A DNA stretch of 20,101 nucleotides from positions 1 through 20,101 of the forward strand of contig DASYMJ010000167.1 in assembly GCA_036009105.1 (NCBI GenBank), written 5' to 3'. The translations under genes and the position numbers were made by a program. Of the stretch, positions 7,856 to 13,432 are shown piece after piece (the first letter of the stretch is position 1; each line of letters starts with the position of its first letter). This stretch comes from JAFAVZ01 sp036009105 (GTDB taxonomy: Bacteria > Acidobacteriota > Thermoanaerobaculia > Gp7-AA8). A model generated the notes under the pieces. It searched no databases, was not told where the DNA came from, and was given only the letters and a program-made list of their open reading frames with translations.

Positions 7856-8318
7856 ACCGTCCCCGGATCCGCGCCACGAGCTCCTTGGCCAGCGCGTTCG
7901 GGATGGGGATGGTCAGGTTGTAGTGGGCGATCTTCCATTCGCCGCCCACGCGGCGCAGAACGCCGGTGCCGCGGCATTCACCATAGGACACGCTGTCCAG
8001 CGACTCGTCGAACCAGGCGGTGTCGCCATCCGGGTCGAGCATCACGTGGCGCGACTTCGGGGTGAAGGTCCAGGCGGTGCCCTTCGCAAAGTAGGGGTGG
8101 GCGAAGGCGCGGAAGGATTGGGCGTCCCAGCGCTCCGTCGCGTCCGTGCCGAGGAAGACGGCGTCCGGGGTCATGAGGTTGAAGTAGCGGGTTTCGTCGG
8201 CCTGGGCGGCGGCGCGGTGCCAATCATCGACAACGCGGTTCACGGCGGCGGTCTCTTGCGGTAGGTTGAGGCTCGCGCAGGAGGCGAGGAGGAGGACGAG
8301 CGGCAGCAGGCGTCGCAT
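7854..8318 (-). CDS. NTF2/SnoaL-like lipoprotein
   Basis: A 154-residue protein. Seen: a lipoprotein signal (RRLLPLVLLLASC, Cys14), then a cone-fold pattern: AVNRVVDDWHRAAAQADETR, YFNLMTPDAVFLGTDATERW, FRAFAHPYFAKG, DTAWFDESLDS, RGTGVLRRVGGEWKIAHYNL. Known: this order of helix, D-x-x-F-x-G, F and GEWKI is typical of the SnoaL-like/DUF4440 group of the NTF2 superfamily, used as small-ligand binding or enzymatic scaffolds. The lipobox implies membrane anchoring facing the periplasm. Specific ligand is unknown. No Shine-Dalgarno; a TACAAT box ends 6 bases before the ATG. Only 11 bases separate its start from the divergent gene at 8330. Confidence 0.85.
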   Translation of the reverse strand: MRRLLPLVLLLASCASLNLPQETAAVNRVVDDWHRAAAQADETRYFNLMTPDAVFLGTDATERWDAQSFRAFAHPYFAKGTAWTFTPKSRHVMLDPDGDTAWFDESLDSVSYGECRGTGVLRRVGGEWKIAHYNLTIPIPNALAKELVARIRGR

Positions 8319-8324
8319 CCGGAC

Positions 8325-8330
8325 ATTGTA
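8325..8330 (-). promoter_or_regulatory. Probable -10 box (TACAAT) for the NTF2-like lipoprotein
   Basis: TACAAT on the minus strand, followed by 6 bases and the ATG at 8318. The spacing would put the transcription start at or next to the A of ATG, giving a leaderless mRNA. The box overlaps the first base of the ATG of the divergent plus-strand gene. No good -35 is seen at 16-18 bases. Confidence 0.5.
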
Positions 8331-8923
8331 TGCAGCGAATCGAGCTGGCCGAGGTCAACCGAATACGAGGCCGCATCGCGCGGGCCCATGCGCTCGCGGC
8401 GGACCGCTTCCGCGCGGCGTTCGAGGCCCAACCCGACTGGCGCCTGCACCTGGAGATCCAGGCCGCCGCATTGCTGGAGATGGCAGACGGAGTGCGGCTG
8501 CGAGAGGGCGACCGCATCGCGTACCGCATCGACGGCCGGACCATCACGCCGTACATCGTGGAAGGGCGGCCGCCGTGGCCGTACCTCATCGTCGGCCGCA
8601 CCCCGGCGGCGATCCTGGAGTACTGGCTCATCGCCGCGGAGCTCGCCGCGTGGGCCATGACGAAGCTGATCGCGGACGGTGCCGAATACGACGCCGCTCT
8701 CGCCCGCATGCAGCAGCCGCAGCTGGTGCGGGCGCTCATCGCGTCGTTCCTCCCCGAGGTCGAGCTGCGGGATGACGGGACGGCCTTGCTGGAGGTGACG
8801 GTCTACACCCGCGCGGACGAGGAGCGGGTCGAGCGGCGGCTCCTCGTCCTGGAGCAGGACAACGAATTCCGCTTCCACTCCCGCGAGCTCATTGCCGAGG
8901 GGAGGGGAGGGGTGCGGGTGTGA
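8330..8923 (+). CDS. Hypothetical protein
   Basis: A 197-residue protein I do not recognise. Seen: a helical, charged N-terminal half (VNRIRGRIARAHALAADRFR), a strand-rich segment (LREGDRIAYRIDGRTITPYIVEG), a hydrophobic helix (AAILEYWLIAAELAAWAMTKLI, about residues 93-114) that may be buried rather than transmembrane, and a beta-rich C-terminal part (ALLEVTVYTRADEERVERRLLVLEQDNEFRF). There is no signal peptide. The amino-acid composition is protein-like, unlike the antisense and shifted frames here. The start lies 11 bases from the divergent lipoprotein gene. The last 35 bases overlap the 3' end of the convergent DoxX-like gene. No Shine-Dalgarno or clear -10 could be identified. Confidence 0.7.
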   Translation: MQRIELAEVNRIRGRIARAHALAADRFRAAFEAQPDWRLHLEIQAAALLEMADGVRLREGDRIAYRIDGRTITPYIVEGRPPWPYLIVGRTPAAILEYWLIAAELAAWAMTKLIADGAEYDAALARMQQPQLVRALIASFLPEVELRDDGTALLEVTVYTRADEERVERRLLVLEQDNEFRFHSRELIAEGRGGVRV

Positions 8924-9272
8924 TGCGCAGCGCATCGCGATAGCGCAGCAAGAGGAGCGCCGTGGCGAGGAGCAGGGTCACGAGCGGCGTGGGATGCATG
9001 CGGTGGTTCACCGCGAACGTGCCGACCGCGCCGAGCATCACCACGGCCATGATCCCCGCGCCGTATCCGACCGTGCGCGGCCACAGCACGAGCGCCGCGG
9101 CGAGCACTTCCAGCACGCCGATGAAGAGGCGGAACCAGACCGGGAAGTGCCAGTGCCGGAAGGCCATCGACCAGCCGCTGGCATCGTCGAACTTCGCGAT
9201 GCCTGCTCGGAAGAACGTGACGCAGAGGAAGAGGGCGAGGACCCAGGCGGCGACCAGCTTTGCTGTTTTCAT
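8889..9272 (-). CDS. DoxX-like membrane protein
   Basis: A 127-residue protein with four hydrophobic segments. Seen: AAWVLALFLCVTFFRAGIAKF near the start contains the F-x-x-A-G-x-x-K-F motif common in DoxX-like proteins; then WFRLFIGVLEVLAAALVLWP, GAGIMAVVMLGAVGTF and PLVTLLLATALLLLRY follow. Known: DoxX/DoxD-like four-helix inner-membrane proteins are often linked to redox or thiosulfate metabolism, but most members are uncharacterised. It follows the response regulator on the same strand after 59 bases, so co-transcription is possible. A TACCTT box 6 bases before the ATG also suggests its own start. The 3' end overlaps the convergent hypothetical gene by 35 bases. Confidence 0.83.
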   Translation of the reverse strand: MKTAKLVAAWVLALFLCVTFFRAGIAKFDDASGWSMAFRHWHFPVWFRLFIGVLEVLAAALVLWPRTVGYGAGIMAVVMLGAVGTFAVNHRMHPTPLVTLLLATALLLLRYRDALRITPAPLPSPRQ

Positions 9273-9331
9273 GCGCCGAAGGTAGCGGCTGCCGCGCGGT
9301 GAATATCAGGTTTGTGACGAGGCGGATGCGA

Positions 9332-10039
9332 TCAGGGATGAGCCGACATCCGTTTGCGCAGGCGAGCGGCGTAGGTGCGGCTGGCCACCAGCTCCGCACC
9401 GCCGCGCAGGATCACGTCCGCGTCTCCGTGCGCGCGCGGGCGGAGCTCGCGGACGCGCGTCACGTTCACGATCGCCGAGCGGTGCACGCGGGTGAAGCGG
9501 CGCGCATCGAGGCGGCCCTCCAGCTGCTTGAGCGTCGCGCGCAGCAGGTGCCGCTCCTTGCCGGCGTGCACGTAGACGTAGTTGCCCGCCGCCTCGAGCC
9601 AATCGACCTCGTTCAGCGAGAGGAAGACGATGCGGCCCGGCGTGCGGACGACGATGGTCTCCAGGCGCGGCACGCGCGCGGCGCGGATCAGCGACAGGGC
9701 GCGGTCGAGCGAGGCGAAGAGGCGCTCCTCGTCGAACGGCTTGAGCAGGTAGTCGAGGGCGTGCACCTCGAACGCCTGCAGCGCGTACGCGTCGAACGCG
9801 GTGGTGAAAATGACGTGCGGCATCCGCTCGCCGGCCGCGGCGATGACGTCGAAGCCGGAGAGGCCGGGCATCTTGATGTCGAGGAAGACGAGCTCCGGCC
9901 GCGTCTTCGCGATCATGGCCAGCGCTTCGTCGCCGTTGGCCGCGACGCCGGCCAGCTCCACGTCCTCGCGCCGCCGCAGCAGGCGCACCAGGCGATTGCG
10001 GGCGAGACGCTCGTCGTCGACGATCAGCGCGCGGATCAT
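9332..10039 (-). CDS. LytTR-family response regulator
   Basis: A 235-residue cytoplasmic DNA-binding regulator. Seen: an N-terminal receiver domain (residues 1-120) with acidic pair Asp8-Asp9, phospho-acceptor Asp54 in VFLDIKMPG, Thr79/Thr80 in VIFTTAF and Lys100 in YLLKPF. The C-terminal LytTR domain (about 128-232) has VDWLEAAGNYVYVH, LLRATLKQLEGRL, FTRVHRSAIVNVTRV and a final RTYAARLRKRM. Known: LytTR regulators bind DNA through beta-strands and are paired with LytS-type kinases. The ATG overlaps the kinase stop codon (10036-10039), so the pair is surely coupled. Targets cannot be read from this window; DoxX directly downstream is a possible one. Confidence 0.95.
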   Translation of the reverse strand: MIRALIVDDERLARNRLVRLLRRREDVELAGVAANGDEALAMIAKTRPELVFLDIKMPGLSGFDVIAAAGERMPHVIFTTAFDAYALQAFEVHALDYLLKPFDEERLFASLDRALSLIRAARVPRLETIVVRTPGRIVFLSLNEVDWLEAAGNYVYVHAGKERHLLRATLKQLEGRLDARRFTRVHRSAIVNVTRVRELRPRAHGDADVILRGGAELVASRTYAARLRKRMSAHP

Positions 10040-11022
10040 GCCGGGAGCTCGATGCGGACGATGGCGCCCGGTCCGCGGTTCAGGGTCATGCGCGCCTTCT
10101 CGCCGTACAGTTGCTGCAGGCGCTCGCGGATGTTGGCCAGGCCGAGCCCCTCACCCGCCCTTCGAGCACCCTCTCCCCGCCGCGCGGGGAGAGGGGCGGG
10201 GTGAGGGGCCCCAAAACCGGGCCCATCGTCGCGCACCTCGATCACCAGCCCGGCGGACACGGAGACGGAGACCGAGCCGGCCGCATGGCGGATCGCGTTC
10301 TCCACCAGCGGCTGCAGCAGGAAGCTCGGCACGAGCGCATCGAGCAGGAGCGGGTCTGCATCGATGGTGATGCGCAACCTGTCCCCGAAGCGCACCCGCT
10401 CGATGCCGACATAGCGGTCGAGGATGGCCAGCTCGTCGCGCAGCGGCACCTGCTGCCGGCCGGCCGTATCGAGCGAGGCGCGCAGCAGCTCGGCCAGGCG
10501 GGTGGTCATCCGGTCCGCGGCCTCGACGTCCTCATGCATCAGCTCCGAGATCGCGTGCAGGGTGTTGAACAGAAAATGGGGCTGGATCTGGCTGCGCAGC
10601 AGCTCCAGCCGAGCTTCGGCCAACGACGCTTCTAGGCGCGAGGAGCGGAGATGCGCGTCGATGGCCCACGTCGCGGCGGCGACGGCCCAATACGCGGCGA
10701 GGTTCACCGGCAGGTTGACCAGCAGGGAGACGGCGCGCTGGGACATGCCGGCCGCGCGCAGCAGCTCCGTGGTCAGGGCGATCTTCGCGAAGGTGAGGAT
10801 GATGGAGAGCGGCACGTGCGCGGCGATGCGGCGGGTGCGCCGCGCCAGGTAGATGATCAGCGGCGAGAGGATGGCCCAGCCGTACCAGCCGGCCAGCGCG
10901 AGCGCGACGGCCTGGGCCTGGCCGATGGGATGGCCGGAGTAGCGCGCATCGTTCGACAGCTGCAGCGCGAAGAGCAGCGCCACGGCGGTCCAGATCGCCA
11001 GCGCGATCCCGATCCGCTTCAC
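10036..11022 (-). CDS. LytS-type sensor histidine kinase with palindromic insertion in the ATP lid
   Basis: A 328-residue inner-membrane kinase. Seen: four or so hydrophobic segments in residues 5-120, then the His_kinase motif SQIQPHFLFNTLHAISELMH with phospho-acceptor His149, N box LLQPLVENAIRHA (Asn242), G1 box RDDGPGF (265-270) and G2 box GEGLGLANIRERL (290-302). Between G1 and G2 lies a Pro/Arg/Gly-rich segment (about 271-289) encoded by a 64-base palindrome. In related kinases I recall this lid as roughly 8-10 residues, so it is extended here. The start is GTG at 11022, overlapping the recO stop as GTGA. Stimulus is unknown; there is no PAS or other recognised sensor domain. The kinase probably still folds, because both flanking boxes are intact. 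Confidence 0.92.
   Translation of the reverse strand: MKRIGIALAIWTAVALLFALQLSNDARYSGHPIGQAQAVALALAGWYGWAILSPLIIYLARRTRRIAAHVPLSIILTFAKIALTTELLRAAGMSQRAVSLLVNLPVNLAAYWAVAAATWAIDAHLRSSRLEASLAEARLELLRSQIQPHFLFNTLHAISELMHEDVEAADRMTTRLAELLRASLDTAGRQQVPLRDELAILDRYVGIERVRFGDRLRITIDADPLLLDALVPSFLLQPLVENAIRHAAGSVSVSVSAGLVIEVRDDGPGFGAPHPAPLPARRGEGARRAGEGLGLANIRERLQQLYGEKARMTLNRGPGAIVRIELPA
10146..10209. repeat. Palindromic repeat inserted in frame within the histidine kinase
   Basis: Outer arms 10146-10160 and 10194-10209 pair with one bulged base. Inner arms 10169-10179 and 10185-10195 are perfect 11-base complements around a 5-base loop, competing with the outer stem only at 10194-10195. The C/G-only style (CCCCTCACCC and GGGGAGAGG) resembles small intergenic palindromes found in many bacterial genomes. 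Here it lies in coding sequence without breaking the frame, in a place that tolerates extra loop residues. Confidence 0.75.
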
Positions 11023-11765
11023 GATCCGCCGACCACGCTGGCCAGCACCTCGAAGGACTTCAGCTCATGCCCCAGGAAGTAGCGGCGCACACTTCCGGCG
11101 AGCGAGCGCAGCTCGAAGACGACGCGCGGCGGGATGGGCAACGACGCGAACTCCTCCACCGGCCGCGACATCGCATCGAGCGCATCGGCGACGTCGTTCG
11201 GGATCGTCTCCGCATCGCGTCCCGCGCAGGTCTCGCAGACGAAGCCCTGCAGGCGCGCATCGAATCGGAGCGGCCGCTCCAGCGAGCCGCCGCATTCGCC
11301 GCAGGCGCGCGTGGAGGGAAAGATCCCGGCCAGGCGCAGCATCCAGACCTCGGCATAGGCGACGACGGCGATGGGCGGCGCGCCGGCCAGCAGCGACTCG
11401 GTGGTGCGGTCGAGCAGGCGATAGATCCGCTCCGCCGGGTCATTGGCCTGGGCGAAGGTATCGACCAGCTCGGCGATGTACGTTGCGGCCACGCTGCTGA
11501 GCAGCTGCTGCTGGGCCGGAAACAGCGAGCGGATGAGATCGACCGACTCGATGCGCACCACCTCTTCCGACTCCTTCTCCACGTAGCCGATGCGCACCTT
11601 GGCCAGCGGCTCCAGCGCGGCGCCGAAGCGCGACTTGAGGCTCCGCGCGCCGTACGCCCACCCCTTGCGCTTGCCGTGGTCGGGGGTGAGGAAGACCACC
11701 ATCTTGTCCCTCTCCCGCGCCGCGAAGGTGTGCAGGATGATGGCTTCGGTGCGCTCCGGCTTCAT
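11019..11765 (-). CDS. recO: DNA repair protein RecO
   Basis: A 248-residue protein, close to the family norm of about 240. RecO mediates RecA loading with RecF/RecR and anneals ssDNA. Seen: an N-terminal OB-fold region (TEAIILHTFAARERDKMVVFL, then GKRKGWAYGARSLKSRFGAAL), a helical middle (AATYIAELVDTF, RIYRLLDRTTESLL, AYAEVWMLRLAGIFP), and a zinc site with Cys155, Cys158, Cys177 and Cys180 (CGECGG and CETC). Known: many RecO proteins carry this four-Cys finger. Start chosen at 11765 because MKPERTEAIIL matches RecO N-termini; the frame is open upstream but would run through the divergent gene. It is the first gene of a minus-strand run: recO, kinase, regulator, each overlapping by four bases. 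Confidence 0.93.
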   Translation of the reverse strand: MKPERTEAIILHTFAARERDKMVVFLTPDHGKRKGWAYGARSLKSRFGAALEPLAKVRIGYVEKESEEVVRIESVDLIRSLFPAQQQLLSSVAATYIAELVDTFAQANDPAERIYRLLDRTTESLLAGAPPIAVVAYAEVWMLRLAGIFPSTRACGECGGSLERPLRFDARLQGFVCETCAGRDAETIPNDVADALDAMSRPVEEFASLPIPPRVVFELRSLAGSVRRYFLGHELKSFEVLASVVGGS

Positions 11766-11773
11766 GCTCGTTA

Positions 11774-11783
11774 AGCGTACACT
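11774..11783. promoter_or_regulatory. Symmetric bidirectional -10 element between recO and the SirB1-like gene
   Basis: AGCGTACACT fits ANNNTANNNT: read on the plus strand it gives TACACT (11778-11783), 10 bases before the ATG at 11794; read on the minus strand it gives TACGCT (11779-11774), 8 bases before the ATG at 11765. The whole divergent gap is only 28 bases, so both genes must start from here or from inside each other. No good -35 is visible in either direction. Confidence 0.5.
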
Positions 11784-11793
11784 CCTCAGGCTC

Positions 11794-12489
11794 ATGCGGC
11801 CGCTCACCCATCCCGCCGTCGCGCGGCGGCGCTTCGAGGAGCTCGCGGCGGGGGAGATCGGGCCGGCCGACCTCGCGCGCGGCGCGCTCCTCATCGCGCT
11901 GGAGGACTATCCGAACATCGACGTCGATGAGTATCTGGGCCGGCTGGACGAGCTGGCCGACCGCGCGCGCGCGCGGGCCAGGCCGGGCGAGCCGCCGGTC
12001 TTCCTCCTCGGGCACCTGCACGCGGAGCTCTTCGATACCGACGGGTATCGAGGCGATCCGGACAACTACTACGATCCGCGCAACGCGTACCTGAACGAGG
12101 TGATGGACCGCCGGCTGGGCATCCCCATCACCCTCTCCATCCTCTTCCTCGACGTCGCGCGGCGCCTCGGGCTCAACGCCTTCGGGGTGGGGCTGCCCGG
12201 GCATTACGTGGTGAAGGTGCAGTTCGAGCTCAACGAGGTGTACGTCGATCCCTTCCACGGCGGCGCGACGCTTTCCATGAGCGAGCTGGCGGAGCTGGTG
12301 GGCGGCGTGAGCGGCGGGCGGATGCGGCTCTCCAGCGAGCACCTGCGCTCCTGGCCGCCGCGGCAGACGCTGATCCGCGTGCTGGCCAATCTGCAGGGGA
12401 TGTGGACGCGGGCCGGCGAGGCGCGCCGCGCGGCGAGCGCGCGGGAGCGGATGGACATCCTGCAGGCCGCGGACGTACCAACGGCATGA
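11794..12489 (+). CDS. SirB1-like transglutaminase-like protein
   Basis: A 231-residue soluble protein. Seen: DLARGALLIALEDYPNIDVD near residues 26-45, then DNYYDPRNAYLNEVMDRRLG (90-109), PITLSILFLDVARRLGLNAF, GVGLPGHYVVKV with His137, VYVDPFHGG with Asp152, and a helical tail (LANLQGMW, ARRAASARERMDILQA) like the TPR-like end of SirB1 proteins. Known: the SirB1/transglutaminase-like family is widespread, but its molecular role is unclear; the catalytic Cys of true transglutaminases is not evident here. Start chosen at 11794, just after the divergent promoter; longer in-frame starts would overlap recO. The stop overlaps the next gene by ATGA. Confidence 0.87.
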   Translation: MRPLTHPAVARRRFEELAAGEIGPADLARGALLIALEDYPNIDVDEYLGRLDELADRARARARPGEPPVFLLGHLHAELFDTDGYRGDPDNYYDPRNAYLNEVMDRRLGIPITLSILFLDVARRLGLNAFGVGLPGHYVVKVQFELNEVYVDPFHGGATLSMSELAELVGGVSGGRMRLSSEHLRSWPPRQTLIRVLANLQGMWTRAGEARRAASARERMDILQAADVPTA

Positions 12490-12914
12490 TTGCCCGCCGC
12501 CTCGCCCTGCTCGCCCTGCTGCTCTCCTGCGCCGCCGCGTCCTTCGCGGCGTTCCCCCAGCTCGCCACGCAGCCTGCGAATCCGCTTCCCGGTACGCCGG
12601 TCACGATTGCGGTCGGCTGGCTCTGCCCCACCTATGCCTTCTCGCGAGTGAACGGGCACGTCATCGAGCTGACCACCATCAGCGCCGTTTGTGTCTCGGC
12701 CCAGGTTCCGGGGCAGCAGTTCTTCAACGTCGGGCCGCTGGAGGCGGGCACGTACGAAGTGCGGGTGGTCGATCAGAACAACTTTCTGCTCGGCACGTTC
12801 CAGGTCCTGGCCCTCCCCGCCGGCGTCCCGGCGCTCGACGCGCGGAGCATGTGGCTGCTGGCCCTGGTCATCCTCGCCCTGGGCGTGTTCGGAATCGGAC
12901 GCGCCACGACCTGA
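12486..12914 (+). CDS. Secreted Ig-like protein with IPTL/PEP-CTERM-like sorting signal
   Basis: A 142-residue protein beginning in the ATGA overlap with the SirB1-like gene. Seen: a signal peptide (MIARRLALLALLLSCAAASFA), a single beta-rich domain (TPVTIAVGWLCP, NGHVIELTTISAVCV, LEAGTYEVRVVDQN), and a C-terminal tripartite end: GVPALDARS (113-121), hydrophobic WLLALVILALGVFGI, then a short tail containing Arg139. Two Cys (47 and 69) may form a disulfide. Known: IPTL-CTERM and PEP-CTERM signals have a short motif, a transmembrane helix and a basic end, and are processed by exosortases. Inferred: VPAL is a variant of that motif, so the protein may be sorted to the cell surface. The basic end is weak (one Arg), and no exosortase is present in this window. 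Confidence 0.75.
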   Translation: MIARRLALLALLLSCAAASFAAFPQLATQPANPLPGTPVTIAVGWLCPTYAFSRVNGHVIELTTISAVCVSAQVPGQQFFNVGPLEAGTYEVRVVDQNNFLLGTFQVLALPAGVPALDARSMWLLALVILALGVFGIGRATT

Positions 12915-12929
12915 CTTATCCCTGTCGTC

Positions 12930-13394
12930 ATGAAACGCCGCTCTTCCGCCGGGTTCACCCTCGCCGAGCTCATCACCGTCTGCGCCATCATCGTGGTCCT
13001 GACCGGGATCGCCCTCCCCATCGCCCGCTTCGGTCTGCGCCGCCGCAGGGAGGAGATCCTGCGCGAGCGGTTGAGCCACATCACCTTCGCCCTCGACCGG
13101 TACGCCGAGCTGCGCCAGCGCGGCCAGATCAAGACGCCGCCCGAGCTGGGGCAGGGCGAGTATCCGAAGAAGCTGGAGGACCTGACCAAGCCGGTGGAGC
13201 TGCTGGACGGCAAGAAGATGGTGCTCCTGCGCGAGCGCGACCTCATCGATCCGATCACCGGCCAGAACGACTGGCAGACCCTCTCCAGCACCGATTCGTA
13301 CGACGCCATCTCCACCAACGGCGACAACGTGTGGGACGTGCGGTCGTCCTCCCGGGCCAAGGCGTTGAACGGAACTCCCTACAACGAGTGGTAA
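12930..13394 (+). CDS. Type II secretion / type IV pilin-like pseudopilin
   Basis: A 154-residue protein. Seen: a prepilin leader MKRRSSAG followed by FTLAELITVCAIIVVLTGIALPIA, with cleavage expected after Gly8 and Glu at mature position 5, then a long amphipathic helix (RREEILRERLSHITFALDRYAELR). The C-terminal part (YPKKLEDLTKP, DLIDPITGQNDWQ, DAISTNGDNVWDVRS) resembles the GspG-type major pseudopilin. Known: such proteins are processed by a prepilin peptidase and polymerise into the secretion pseudopilus or pili. No other secretion gene is nearby, so it may be an orphan minor pseudopilin served by machinery elsewhere. It follows the Ig-like gene by 15 bases on the same strand; there is no clear Shine-Dalgarno. 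Confidence 0.88.
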   Translation: MKRRSSAGFTLAELITVCAIIVVLTGIALPIARFGLRRRREEILRERLSHITFALDRYAELRQRGQIKTPPELGQGEYPKKLEDLTKPVELLDGKKMVLLRERDLIDPITGQNDWQTLSSTDSYDAISTNGDNVWDVRSSSRAKALNGTPYNEW

Positions 13395-13397
13395 ACC

Positions 13398-13427
13398 TTG
13401 ACAGCGGTCCCGGCCGCTGTCTAGGGT
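13398..13427 (+). promoter_or_regulatory. Sigma70-like promoter of the aroDE-trpE operon
   Basis: TTGACA (13398-13403), an 18-base spacer, then TAGGGT (13422-13427), ending 5 bases before the ATG at 13433. The -35 is a consensus match; the -10 keeps TA and the final T. Spacing predicts transcription starting at about the ATG, that is, a leaderless message. It lies directly after the pseudopilin stop codon. Confidence 0.65.
13400..13421. promoter_or_regulatory. Operator-like dyad within the aroDE promoter
   Basis: GACAGCGG and CCGCTGTC form a perfect 8-base inverted repeat around 6 bases (tcccgg). It overlaps the -35 and fills the spacer up to the -10, the classic place for a repressor site. 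Alternatively it is a hairpin ending the pseudopilin transcript, but there is no T-tract after it. Confidence 0.55.
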
Positions 13428-13432
13428 GCCGG

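Noticed and set aside
11951..11978. CG-alternating run in the SirB1-like gene as a special repeat
   Set aside because: It encodes an ordinary Arg-Ala rich helix (DRARARARPG) and reflects high GC codon use.
12689..13432. N-terminal extension of the AroDE frame through the Ig-like and pseudopilin genes
   Set aside because: The extension is low-complexity Arg/Pro/His sequence in the shifted frame; AroD homology begins at MRLFATIAEA (13433), directly after a promoter.
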